Notes under the pieces: generated by a model
What the model saw: only the letters and a program-made list of their open reading frames with translations
Database searches by the model: none
What the model was told of the DNA's origin: nothing
Shown here: one piece after another, positions 52,063 to 62,112 of the stretch
Numbering within the stretch: position 1 is the stretch's first letter
Layout of the letters: each line of letters starts with the position of its first letter
Assembly: GCF_001424985.1 (NCBI RefSeq)
Contig: NZ_LMDA01000012.1
Location: forward strand, 496,001-560,000
Origin: Rhizobium sp. Root1212
Lineage (GTDB): Bacteria; Pseudomonadota; Alphaproteobacteria; Rhizobiales; Rhizobiaceae
Direction of reading: 5' to 3'
Length of the DNA stretch: 64,000 nucleotides
Position numbers and translations under genes: made by a program

Positions 52063-53709
52063 TCAACCGGCGCGAATCTGGCTCAGCGTGCGTGCCGGCG
52101 TGATCGCTTCGGGATCGAGCTTGATCTCGATGATCGAGGGCTTTCCGCTTGCCCGTGCGCGTTCGAAGGCGGCGGCGAAGTCTTCCGTCTTTTCCACCGT
52201 TTCGCCATGGCCGCCATAGGCGCGGGCGAGTGCCGCAAAATCGGGATTGGTGAGGTCGGTCGCGCTGACGCGGCCCGGATATTCCCGCTCCTGATGCATG
52301 CGGATCGTGCCGTAGATGCCGTTGTTGATGACGAGTGTGATGATCGGAAGGTTATATTGCACGGCGGTCGCAAATTCCTGCCCGTGCATCAAGAAGCAGC
52401 CGTCGCCGGCAAAGCAGATGACGTCCCGATCGGGAAATAGCTTTTTAGCCCCGACGGCAGCCGGCAGCCCATAGCCCATCGAACCGGAGGTCGGCGCTGC
52501 CTGCGTGCCGAACCGGCGGAAGCGATGGAAGCGGTGCAGCCAGGTCGCATAATTGCCGGCGCCATTGGTGAAGATCGCATTCTCGGCCACATTGGCCTCG
52601 ATCCAATCCATGATCGGTCCCATCTGCACCGCGCCCGGACCGGTCTGCGGCGGTGTCGACCAGCCGAGATAGGCCTCGTGCATCTGCTTCGTCCGCCCGC
52701 CCCAGGCCGGCGCGCTTTTTGGAGCGGAAGCCGAGAGGGCTGCCACGAAATCGTCGGGTGCTGCGGCAATCGCCAGATCGGGGCGATAGACCCGGCCAAG
52801 CTCGCTCGGATCGGGATAGACATGCACCAGCGTCTGCTTCGGATAGGGCACGTCGAGCAGCGTATAGCCCGAAGACGGCATTTCCGACATGCGCCCGCCG
52901 ACCAGCAGCACAAGGTCCGCCTCCTTGATTTCCTTCGCCAGCGCCGGGTTGATGCCGATGCCGACATCGCCGGCATAGCTCGGATGGAGATGATCGAACA
53001 GCATCTGGCGGCGGAAGGAGCAGCCGACCGGCAGTTGCCAGCGTTCGGCAAAATCGCGGAAGCCGGCGACGGCCTGTTCATTCCACCGCGTGCCGCCGAT
53101 GATGGCGATCGGGCGTTCGGCCTTGGCCAGCAGAGCCTCCAGGCGGGCGATCTGGCTGGGGCCGGGGTGGCTTTCAACCGGCACGGCGGCGCGGGCGGAG
53201 ACCGCTTCCACTTCCCTGGTCAGCATGTCCTCCGGCAGCGACAGCACGACCGGGCCGGGACGGCCGGAGGTCGCGATCGCAAAGGCGCGGGTGACGAATT
53301 CGGGAATGCGGGCGGCGTCGTCGATCTCGCCGACCCATTTGGCGATCTCGGTAAAGGCACGGCGATACTCCACTTCCTGGAAGGCTTCGCGCTCGCGCGC
53401 ATCGCTCTGCACCTGGCCGATGAACAGGATGACCGGCACGGAATCCTGCCGTGAGATATGCAGCCCGGCCGAGGCATTCATGGCGCCCGGACCGCGGGTG
53501 ACCATGCAGATGCCGGGCTCGCCCGTCAGACGCCCCCAGGCGTCTGCGATCATCGCCGCGCCGCCTTCCTGACGGCAGACGACGGATTCGATGCCGCTGT
53601 CGTAAAGTGCGTCGAGCACGGCGAGATAGCTCTCGCCCGGCACGCAGGAAATACGTTTCACGCCGTTCGCCTTCAGCGCATCGACGATCAGTTGACCTCC
53701 GGTTTTCAT
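52063..53709 (-). CDS. Thiamine-diphosphate-dependent enzyme (acetolactate synthase-like)
   Basis: The 548-residue protein has the three-domain ThDP-enzyme layout: an N-terminal PYR domain (GQLIVDALKANGVKRISCVPGESYLAVLDAL with the catalytic glutamate in RQEGGAAMIADAWGRLTGEPG), a central domain, and the PP domain with GDGCFLMHGQEFATAVQYNLPIITLVINNGIYG. The ATG at 53709 follows GGAGGAGCAGAC. Family members include acetolactate synthase, sulfoacetaldehyde acetyltransferase, oxalyl-CoA decarboxylase and glyoxylate carboligase; there is no small regulatory subunit next to it, so biosynthetic acetolactate synthase is unlikely. The substrate is not assigned. Confidence 0.85.
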   Translation of the reverse strand: MKTGGQLIVDALKANGVKRISCVPGESYLAVLDALYDSGIESVVCRQEGGAAMIADAWGRLTGEPGICMVTRGPGAMNASAGLHISRQDSVPVILFIGQVQSDAREREAFQEVEYRRAFTEIAKWVGEIDDAARIPEFVTRAFAIATSGRPGPVVLSLPEDMLTREVEAVSARAAVPVESHPGPSQIARLEALLAKAERPIAIIGGTRWNEQAVAGFRDFAERWQLPVGCSFRRQMLFDHLHPSYAGDVGIGINPALAKEIKEADLVLLVGGRMSEMPSSGYTLLDVPYPKQTLVHVYPDPSELGRVYRPDLAIAAAPDDFVAALSASAPKSAPAWGGRTKQMHEAYLGWSTPPQTGPGAVQMGPIMDWIEANVAENAIFTNGAGNYATWLHRFHRFRRFGTQAAPTSGSMGYGLPAAVGAKKLFPDRDVICFAGDGCFLMHGQEFATAVQYNLPIITLVINNGIYGTIRMHQEREYPGRVSATDLTNPDFAALARAYGGHGETVEKTEDFAAAFERARASGKPSIIEIKLDPEAITPARTLSQIRAG

Positions 53710-53735
53710 GTCTGCTCCTCCAAGCATGCGGCCGG

Positions 53736-54686
53736 CTAGATTGCCGGCGATACCGGCGCGATGCCGGCGGATTTGTTGACCCGGCGCTCCCGCCAGATGA
53801 TGTAAAGGCCCGAGCCGATAATGATGGCAATGCCGAGCCATTTCAAAGCGTCCGGCAGGTGATCGAACACCAGCCAGCCGAAGATGGTCGCCGAGACGAT
53901 TTCCAGATATTGCAGCGGCGCCAGCACCGAAGCAGGCGCTGCCCGATAGGCATAGACCCCAAGGATGCCCGAGATCGTTGCGGTCACGCCGACGCCGAGC
54001 AGATAGAGCATCGCCGTGCTGTCCGGCATGACGGGATCGAGGATATCCGAGCCGGTTCCCTTGCCGAAAAACAGCAGTACGGCGCAAAACAGCATGCCCC
54101 AGATGCCGGCATGAAACTGCATCGACCACGGGTCCTCGTTCTTCGCCACCAGCCGCGTTACCAGCAGGAAAACCGCGAGCATGAAAGCTGCGACGACAGG
54201 CAGAAGCGCGATCAGCCCCACTTCCTGAAGGCTCGGCTGGATGACCAGCATAGCCCCGAAAAAGCCGACGCCGCAGGCGGTATAGCGCCGCCAGCCGATG
54301 GTCTCCTTCAGGAAGATACTGCCGAGAATGGTCAGCATGATCGGCTCGACGAAGAAGATGGCGATGGCATCCGCAACCTCCATCACCTTCAGCGTCGTGC
54401 TGAAGGAGAGCATGGCCGCGACCAGCAGCGCACCGCGCAGGGCATGCAGCGCCGTCTTCTTCCAGGTGAGTTCGAACAGCGTGCCGCGCATCGCCACGAT
54501 CGGCAGCAGGAACAGCGCCTGCAAAACGAAGCGTGCGCCTGTGATTTCGCCGGAGGGCACCGTGGCGATGGCAAGCTTGGAAAAAATGTCGATAAGCGGC
54601 GCCAGCAGCACAGAGATCACCATCAGGCTCATGCCGAGCGATACGTCGTCCCTGCGGGCAGTTCCCGAAATTGCGTTGTCCGTCAT
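53736..54686 (-). CDS. DMT-superfamily transporter (EamA)
   Basis: A 316-residue inner-membrane protein with ten hydrophobic segments arranged as two EamA repeats (about 20-150 and 165-295). Typical features are ISVLLAPLIDIFSKLAIA, RFVLQALFLLPIVAMRG, FFVEPIMLTILGSIFLKETIGWRR and the second-repeat LQYLEIVSATIFGWLVFDHLPD. Such carriers usually export amino acids or metabolites. It is 26 bp upstream of the ThDP-enzyme gene on the same strand, hence probably co-transcribed with it and with the lipase gene upstream. Confidence 0.88.
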   Translation of the reverse strand: MTDNAISGTARRDDVSLGMSLMVISVLLAPLIDIFSKLAIATVPSGEITGARFVLQALFLLPIVAMRGTLFELTWKKTALHALRGALLVAAMLSFSTTLKVMEVADAIAIFFVEPIMLTILGSIFLKETIGWRRYTACGVGFFGAMLVIQPSLQEVGLIALLPVVAAFMLAVFLLVTRLVAKNEDPWSMQFHAGIWGMLFCAVLLFFGKGTGSDILDPVMPDSTAMLYLLGVGVTATISGILGVYAYRAAPASVLAPLQYLEIVSATIFGWLVFDHLPDALKWLGIAIIIGSGLYIIWRERRVNKSAGIAPVSPAI

Positions 54687-54693
54687 GCTCTGC

Positions 54694-55638
54694 CTATGCC
54701 TTGCGCCAGCCGTTTGCGACGGCGGCACACCACGCTGCGAAGTCCCGCATCGGGCCTTCGCGGTCTTTTTCATTGAGGGTTTCGTGGCGCATCTCGGGAT
54801 AGAGCCGCGTCGTCACGTTTAGAAGTCCATGTCGCTTCATGCGCTCGCCAAGCCAGCCGATGGCGCGGCCGCCATTGGTCGCTGGGTCCTGCCCGCCGCC
54901 GACGAGGTGGATCGGCAGCTTTGCCGGCAGGCGGCGCAGGCGCTCACTGCTTGCGCCGGCAAAGGTCAGCCGGAAGATATCGATCCACATCGAAACGCTG
55001 GCATCGAAACCGCAGAGCGGGTCGGCGATATAGGCGGCGACTTCGCGCTCGTCGCGAGAAAGCCAGTCGAACGGCGTCTTGTGGCCGGGGATGGATTTTC
55101 CCCAGGCGCCGAAGGTGAGCGGCGGCAGAATGGTGCTCGGCACATCCGAACCCTTCAGCATGCGCTCTCCGGCAAGGATGACGAGTGCGGCACGACCCGC
55201 GAGGCCCGGATTTAAATTGGAGTTCCAGACCGCAAGCCCATCGTAAAGCTCGGGATTTTCTTCCGCCGCATTGAGCGCGATCAGCCCACCCATGGAATGC
55301 CCAAAAAGAATGACAGGCAAATCCGGGTGTTCAGCCTTGGCGACGCCGGCTATGGCGGCGATATCCTCGACCACCTTCTTTGGACCCTCGGCTTGCGCAT
55401 AGCGCCCAAAGGGCGCATCCGCCCCTTGCGTCGCGCCGTGGCCGCGATGATCGTGGGCATAAATGTGAAAACCTTGCACCGCCATGAAATGGGCGAAGCG
55501 GGCATAGCGGGCGGAATGTTCGGCAAGGCCGTGGCTAAGCAGGAGCACGCCACGTTCCGGCGCGGCCGCAGCCTGCGACCGCCAGGCGAGCGTCGCACCT
55601 GTCGGGCTTCGCAGCGCCTTCACCTCCTGAAACATCAT
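54694..55638 (-). CDS. Alpha/beta hydrolase, lysophospholipase/monoglyceride-lipase type
   Basis: The roughly 314-residue protein has HGLAEHSARYARFAHFM, YAHDHRGHGATQG and the nucleophile elbow GHSMGG (about 117-122), which together mark the serine aminopeptidase S33/PldB-like group. GGGAGG lies one base before the first and four bases before the second of two adjacent ATGs, so the start may be 55638 or 55635. The stop codon is 7 bp before the DMT-transporter start, so the three minus-strand genes 55638 to 52063 look like one operon. Confidence 0.87.
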   Translation of the reverse strand: MMFQEVKALRSPTGATLAWRSQAAAAPERGVLLLSHGLAEHSARYARFAHFMAVQGFHIYAHDHRGHGATQGADAPFGRYAQAEGPKKVVEDIAAIAGVAKAEHPDLPVILFGHSMGGLIALNAAEENPELYDGLAVWNSNLNPGLAGRAALVILAGERMLKGSDVPSTILPPLTFGAWGKSIPGHKTPFDWLSRDEREVAAYIADPLCGFDASVSMWIDIFRLTFAGASSERLRRLPAKLPIHLVGGGQDPATNGGRAIGWLGERMKRHGLLNVTTRLYPEMRHETLNEKDREGPMRDFAAWCAAVANGWRKA

Positions 55639-55832
55639 GCCTCCCGCCATTCCCGGCCGCATGTAGCGACACATTCCGCACTCAAGGAGATTTGCCGGGC
55701 GAAAGCAATGCCATCTTGGTGACGGTTGCGCATTACCTCAGAAAATTTAAGCAGGGTAGTCGATTAAGGGTTGTAATTTTCCCGTTAATGTTGGTTAATG
55801 ATCATGTTTTGTTCTTGTTGGAGGATGACGCG

Positions 55833-56627
55833 ATGATCGCGATCTTGAGGCAGATGTCATACCTTCTTTCGGCGTTCCTCATGATCTTTTCGGCGGGGGC
55901 GCAAGCTGCTGAACAGAAGGCGAGGGAGGCGGGACGGACCAGGGCGGTCTTTTCCGTCAGCTGGCAGCCGGGCTTCTGCCGAACCCGGCCTGAACGACTC
56001 GAATGCAAGGCCGAGACGCAGGATGGCTTTTCCGCCATGCATTTTACGCTGCACGGCCTCTGGCCGGTCGGCAAGAGCTATTGCGGCATCGATGCCGCTG
56101 TCAAAGCACAGGACCGCAAGGGCAAATGGCTGGAATTGCCGCGCCCCGAGCTTGCCAATGAGGCGATGGTGACGCTCGCGGCCGTCATGCCCGGTGTGCA
56201 ATCCGGCCTCGACCGTCATCAATGGCTGCGAAGCGGCCGCTGTTATTCCGCGAGTGCGGAAGCGTATTTCGAAGGGCAGATGCGCTATCTCGATGCCCTG
56301 AACCGCTCGGCCGTGCGCAGCCTGTTCGTTGAAAAGCTCGGCGGGATGGTGACGGAGCAGGAGGTGCGGCAGGCTTTCGATACCGCCTTCGGTCCGGGTG
56401 CCGGCGAGCGAGTACGTCTTCATTGCGCAAAGACGGGCAAGGAGACGATCGTGACGGGGCTTACGATCGGGCTCGGCGACAGCGGGGCCGTTACGCCGGT
56501 CAGTGCCTCTGCCGGTACCGCAGGGCAGGGGAATGCGGGCTCTGCGCTGTCGGCGCTCATCCTTGCCGCCGATGCCACCCACGGCAAATGCGCAAGCGGC
56601 ACCATTGCGCGCGCGGAAGCCCGGTAA
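55833..56627 (+). CDS. Ribonuclease T2 family protein, exported, altered active site
   Basis: The 264-residue protein has a signal peptide (about 1-26, ending AGAQAAE) and the first catalytic segment FTLHGLWP (71-78, His74). The second segment, HEWxKHGxC in active enzymes, reads HQWLRSGRC (129-137). Only its first histidine is kept; glutamate is Gln, lysine is Arg and the second histidine is Ser. Cleavage of RNA through 2',3'-cyclic intermediates may therefore be weak or lost. The ATG at 55833 follows GGAGG. It stands alone between divergent and unrelated genes. Confidence 0.82.
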   Translation: MIAILRQMSYLLSAFLMIFSAGAQAAEQKAREAGRTRAVFSVSWQPGFCRTRPERLECKAETQDGFSAMHFTLHGLWPVGKSYCGIDAAVKAQDRKGKWLELPRPELANEAMVTLAAVMPGVQSGLDRHQWLRSGRCYSASAEAYFEGQMRYLDALNRSAVRSLFVEKLGGMVTEQEVRQAFDTAFGPGAGERVRLHCAKTGKETIVTGLTIGLGDSGAVTPVSASAGTAGQGNAGSALSALILAADATHGKCASGTIARAEAR

Positions 56628-56715
56628 AGCGGAGATGTCGCCGGTTTCGAGATTGCTCCTTGGGGATAATTCGCCTACATAGCGGGCAAATTTCATTCCG
56701 TCGGAGCAGAGCTTA

Positions 56716-58365
<1,650 letters not shown>

Positions 58366-58410
58366 GGCGTTTCGAGCGGGCGGCGCGAATGGCCGCCTGT
58401 AAGTCTTGGA

Positions 58411-58439
58411 AAGGGCGGCCTCGCAAGGCCGCCCTTTTT
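58411..58439 (+). terminator. Intrinsic terminator of ettA
   Basis: GGGCGGCC pairs with GGCCGCCC around TCGCAA and is followed by TTTTT, about 50 bp past the ettA stop codon. Confidence 0.9.
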
Positions 58440-58565
58440 GCTGCGGGACAGGGGTATTTGGGGCGCTTGGTGGCCACTTGCGTCTCCCTTCTCCCCGCTG
58501 GGCCACCGATGGGCCTCTTCATTTCTCTCAACACCCAATTTCCGAGTTGCACCGCATCCTGAAAT

Positions 58566-58587
58566 CACATAAACATATCTTTATGTG
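58566..58587. promoter_or_regulatory. 22-bp palindrome, candidate SahR operator
   Basis: CACATAAA and TTTATGTG form perfect 8-base arms around CATATC. The element ends 15 bp before the chosen start codon of the ArsR-methyltransferase gene, so bound repressor would block transcription or initiation. AT-rich palindromes of this type precede methionine-cycle genes controlled by SahR in Proteobacteria. Confidence 0.65.
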
Positions 58588-58602
58588 TTGATGGGGTTTT
58601 TG

Positions 58603-59637
58603 ATGGCAAACGCACAGGGCTTGGGATTGGATGCGCTGGTCGACGTCCTGAAGGCGGCGGGGGAGCCGACGCGGATGCGTCTTCTGGCGCTGCTGTCGGC
58701 CGGCGACCTCACCGTGACCGATCTTACCGAAATTCTCGGCCAGTCCCAACCGCGTATTTCCCGTCACCTGAAGCTGCTCTCCGAAGTCGCCCTCATCGAT
58801 CGTTATCAGGAAGGTGCCTGGGCCTATTTCCGCATGAAGAACGAAGGGGCGCCGGTCCGGCTGGTGCAGGACATGCTGTCCGCCGCCTCCGAAGCCGATG
58901 CTGTGCTGGCGCGTGACAGCGAGCGTCTTGTGACCCTGAAGCGGGCGCGGGCGGAAAAGGCGCAGGCCTATTTCAGCCGTAATGCCGGCGAGTGGGATGC
59001 GCTGCGGCGCCTGCATGTCAGCGAAGCCGATGTCGAAGCGGCGCTGAAGCGCGTGGTCGGCGATGCGCCGGTCGATACGCTGCTCGACCTCGGTACCGGC
59101 ACCGGCCGCATCCTGCAGCTGTTCGAAGGTATCTATCGCCGCGGCATCGGCATCGATGCCAGCCGCGACATGCTGGCAGTGGCGCGTGCCAATCTCGACC
59201 GCAGCGGCACCAGCAAGGCGACCATCCGCCACGGCGATATCTTCAACCTGCCGCTCGATGGCCAGGCTTTCGATCTCGTCACCATCCATCAGGTGCTGCA
59301 CTTCCTGGAGCAGCCGGAGGCGGCGATCCTGGAGGCGGCTCGCATGTTGGCGCCGGGCGGCCGTCTGGCGATCATCGATCTTGCCCCCCATAGCCTGGAG
59401 CACCTGCGCGACGAGCACGCACACGTCCGCCTCGGCTTCTCCCATGCGACGATGGCCGAATGGCTGGAGCGGGCAGGGCTTTCGGTGGAGAAGGCGGTCG
59501 ATTTGAAGCCCGAGAGCGACCGGCAGCTGACCGTGACCATCTGGCTTGCCCGCGACCGGCGCGCGGCAGAGCCGAAGACGAATGACAATGCAGGGGACGT
59601 CGAGCGTACCCGTTATGCCCAGGCGGGGAGGAACTGA
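58603..59637 (+). CDS. ArsR-type regulator fused to SAM-dependent methyltransferase (SahR-like)
   Basis: The 344-residue protein joins an ArsR winged helix (about 8-85, AGEPTRMRLLALLSAGDLTVTDLTEILGQSQPRISRHLKLL) to a class I methyltransferase domain (about 135-320, DTLLDLGTGTGRILQLFEGIYRRGIGIDAS). SahR proteins have this build and sense S-adenosyl-homocysteine to control the methionine cycle. Cysteine pairs for metal sensing are absent. The ATG at 58603 is preferred; the in-frame GTG at 58585 lies within the operator. metF starts 3 bp after the stop, so the regulator and its likely target form one transcript. Confidence 0.85.
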   Translation: MANAQGLGLDALVDVLKAAGEPTRMRLLALLSAGDLTVTDLTEILGQSQPRISRHLKLLSEVALIDRYQEGAWAYFRMKNEGAPVRLVQDMLSAASEADAVLARDSERLVTLKRARAEKAQAYFSRNAGEWDALRRLHVSEADVEAALKRVVGDAPVDTLLDLGTGTGRILQLFEGIYRRGIGIDASRDMLAVARANLDRSGTSKATIRHGDIFNLPLDGQAFDLVTIHQVLHFLEQPEAAILEAARMLAPGGRLAIIDLAPHSLEHLRDEHAHVRLGFSHATMAEWLERAGLSVEKAVDLKPESDRQLTVTIWLARDRRAAEPKTNDNAGDVERTRYAQAGRN

Positions 59638-59640
59638 ACC

Positions 59641-60564
59641 ATGGCGATCCACACGCTTTATCCGGCCGAGCGCGGCAATCTGCGGCTCTCCTTCGAATAT
59701 TTCCCGCCGAAGAACGAGGAGATGGAGACGCAGCTGTTCGACACCGTCGAGGCCCTGTCGGTCTTTTCCCCGTCCTTCGTCACGGTCACCTACGGCGCCG
59801 GAGGCTCGACCAAGGCGCGGTCGCTGACCACCGTCTGCCGCATGATCAAGGATACCGGGCTTCTCAACACCGCCGCCCATCTCACCTGCGTCGGTGCCGA
59901 CAAGGCCGATGTCGATGCGGTCGTTAATGAGTTCGCGACCTGCGGCGTGCGCCATTTCGTGGCCCTGCGCGGCGATCCGCAAGGCGGCATCGGTTCCCGT
60001 TACGAACCCTTTGCCGGCGGTTACGAGAATGCCGCAGCCCTCGTTGCCGGTATCCGCGCCAAGGGCGATTTTGAAATCTCCGTCTCCGCTTATCCGGAAA
60101 AGCACCCCGAAAGCGCCGATGTCGCTACCGATATCGATATGCTGAAGCGAAAGGTCGACAATGGCGCGACGCGTGCGCTCACCCAGTTCTTCTTCGATAA
60201 TGACGATTTCGAGCGTTATTTGGAGCGGGTGCGCCGCGCCGGCATCGCCATCCCGATCGTGCCGGGCATCCTGCCGATCAACAATTTCGGCCAGATGCGC
60301 AAATTCGCCGGCCTCTGCGGCGCGCGCGTGCCGGATGCGATCGCCACCCGCCTTGAGCATCTCGACGATCAGCCGGTCGAGCGCTTCAAGGAGGCGACCC
60401 ATATTGCCGCCGAGCAGATCGTCGATCTCGCCCGTCGCGGGGTGCGCGATTTCCACCTCTATACGATGAACCGCTCGCCGCTGATCGCCGCCGTTTGCGA
60501 TCTCGTCGGTTTCGAGCGCAGGCCGGTGGTTGGCCATGCCCGCCATGAAGGCGCGGCCGCCTGA
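59641..60564 (+). CDS. metF: Methylenetetrahydrofolate reductase
   Basis: The 307-residue FAD enzyme reduces 5,10-methylene-THF to 5-methyl-THF, the methyl donor for methionine synthesis. The TIM-barrel motifs are complete: LSFEYFPPKNEEME near the start (catalytic Glu), VTYGAGGSTKARS, AAHLTCVGADKADVDAV, ALRGDPQGGIG, KRKVDNGATRALTQFFFDNDDF and PGILPINNFGQMRKFAGLCGARVP. It is the second gene of the operon with the SahR-like regulator and ends at a hairpin terminator. Confidence 0.96.
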   Translation: MAIHTLYPAERGNLRLSFEYFPPKNEEMETQLFDTVEALSVFSPSFVTVTYGAGGSTKARSLTTVCRMIKDTGLLNTAAHLTCVGADKADVDAVVNEFATCGVRHFVALRGDPQGGIGSRYEPFAGGYENAAALVAGIRAKGDFEISVSAYPEKHPESADVATDIDMLKRKVDNGATRALTQFFFDNDDFERYLERVRRAGIAIPIVPGILPINNFGQMRKFAGLCGARVPDAIATRLEHLDDQPVERFKEATHIAAEQIVDLARRGVRDFHLYTMNRSPLIAAVCDLVGFERRPVVGHARHEGAAA

Positions 60565-60588
60565 CGGCAAAGCATCTCTGAAAAACGG

Positions 60589-60621
60589 AAAATCCCCGCC
60601 GGGTTGCCGACAGGGATTTTT
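60589..60621 (+). terminator. Intrinsic terminator of metF operon
   Basis: AAAATCCC pairs with GGGATTTT around a 16-base loop, followed by TTC. It begins 25 bp past the metF stop codon. Confidence 0.75.
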
Positions 60622-60721
60622 CAGTTGAGGCAGTCTGGTGCCAGCATCCGCATGCTGCGTTCAAGATGCTGTCTGGCTGCAATGGCTCGGATAAAATCCG
60701 ATTATCTGATCTCCTGGCGCT

Positions 60722-60799
60722 TCAGATGAAAAGCATGGTTGCGACGAAGACGAACGCTGCACTTATCATGAGGACATTCAGCGAATGCGTAAGTCCCAT
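60722..60799 (-). CDS. Unrecognised 25-residue single-span membrane protein
   Basis: This small gene is supported by four signals in order. The promoter is TTTGAC (60856-60851) and CTATCT (60834-60829), 16 bases apart. A strong ribosome site AAGGAGGG lies 6 bases before the ATG. The frame has 25 codons and a TGA stop. The peptide begins MGLTHSLNVLMISAAFVFVA and continues with five more hydrophobic residues, so it is a single membrane helix with a short polar head. I do not recognise a family. Tiny one-helix proteins often modulate larger membrane complexes. Nothing else is visible in the 470-bp gap between metF and the DMT gene. Confidence 0.6.
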   Translation of the reverse strand: MGLTHSLNVLMISAAFVFVATMLFI

Positions 60800-61037
60800 A
60801 ATCGGCCCTCCTTGCGTTAACGTCTGAAAGATAGGGTGAAAACCCGACGTGTCAAAGCGGATTTTATGCTGCGCTGCGATAAGGAAACGCCCAATTTCCG
60901 TTATGCACAGGGCTAATATATTGTTTAAAAACGTTTTTCATTTCGCCACATTTTTTTCACAATCGCATCGATTTCGTTAATGTGAACGGATGAAACATCC
61001 CGTGAAGGCATCAGGCCGATACAGCCTCAAACCTCCG

Positions 61038-61997
61038 TTAACCTGTCATTAAGGCGCGGACGAGCCGGCCGTCGAGCACGATCAGGCCGAGTGCGATCAG
61101 CGCCATGCCGGCGAGATCGGCAGTATGCAGGGTCTCCCCGAGGAAAAGAAACCCGAGTAGCACCGCGCTCGGCGGCACCAGCAGGGTGACGAGAGAAGCG
61201 TTGGTTGCGCCAGCGCGCCCGAGAATGCGGAAATAGAGGATATAGCCATAGGCGGTCGAGATCAGCGCCAGCGCCAGGATGGCGGCGATCACCGGCAGGC
61301 CGGGCATGGCGAGCTCCCAGGGGCGATCGAGCATGAGGGACGCCGGCAGCATGATGACAGTCGAGGCTGTCATCTGCCCTGCCGCCGTCACCGGCGGCGC
61401 GAGATCGCGAAAACCCTTGCCGTAGATGGCAGCGAAACCATAGCTGATCGCGGCGCCCACCGGCAGAAGCAGCGCCCAGAGCGGCACGCCGCTCTCCGGC
61501 GAAAGGCCGGTAAAAGCGCTGGGGCCGATCAGCACGGCGGTTCCGCCAAGGCCGAGCAGGCAGCCGGCGATCTTCATCGCGCTCAGCCGCTCGTCGGATG
61601 TCAGGACATTGGCGATCAGCACGGTCCAGACCGGCGTCGTGGCATTGAGGATCGCGGCGAGGCCGGCGCCGATCTGGGTTTGGCCGAGAAAGATCAGCGT
61701 GTGCGGAATGGCGTTGTTGATGAGGCCCAGCAGCAGAAACTGCCGCCAGCGCTTTGCAAACACATCATAAATGCCGTGGCGTCCGGCGATGTAGATCTGT
61801 AGCGCCAGCGCTGCCAGCCCCACCCGCAGCAAGACCAGCGTGAAAGGCGGAACAGCCGCGACGGCGATGCGCGCGAAGAAGAACGAGCCGCCCCAGATCA
61901 GGCCGAGGAGGCAGAGCAACCCCCAGGTGGAGGCCGCCATACGGGTCGCCTGCGGCAGGGCTGCCGGCGCCGTCTGTGCATCTCGAATTTGCTGCAT
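61038..61997 (-). CDS. DMT-superfamily transporter (EamA)
   Basis: A 319-residue carrier with ten hydrophobic segments in two EamA repeats (about 22-150 and 165-300). It shows LLCLLGLIWGGSFFFARIAVAAVPPFTLVLLRVGLAAL at the start and FLGQTQIGAGLAAILNATTPVWTVLIANVLTSDERLSAMK at the end of repeat one. It probably exports an amino acid or similar metabolite. The ATG at 61997 is chosen because the longer frame crosses the divergent promoter region. It diverges from the antiporter gene. Confidence 0.88.
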   Translation of the reverse strand: MQQIRDAQTAPAALPQATRMAASTWGLLCLLGLIWGGSFFFARIAVAAVPPFTLVLLRVGLAALALQIYIAGRHGIYDVFAKRWRQFLLLGLINNAIPHTLIFLGQTQIGAGLAAILNATTPVWTVLIANVLTSDERLSAMKIAGCLLGLGGTAVLIGPSAFTGLSPESGVPLWALLLPVGAAISYGFAAIYGKGFRDLAPPVTAAGQMTASTVIMLPASLMLDRPWELAMPGLPVIAAILALALISTAYGYILYFRILGRAGATNASLVTLLVPPSAVLLGFLFLGETLHTADLAGMALIALGLIVLDGRLVRALMTG

Positions 61998-62112
61998 ATG
62001 CCTTGACCTTCCGGCGCCTGATTTGAAACATTGTGAGGGAGTACGGATTTCGGCGGCGGGCCGCCACCCGATTCGTGCCGTATCGTGATTTGGTTCATTC
62101 GAGGAGCTTGCG

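Noticed and set aside
58381-58565. A gene or sRNA between ettA and the ArsR-type regulator
   Set aside because: Only the ettA terminator, a partial RIME-like stretch (near 58484-58530) and the operator are visible.
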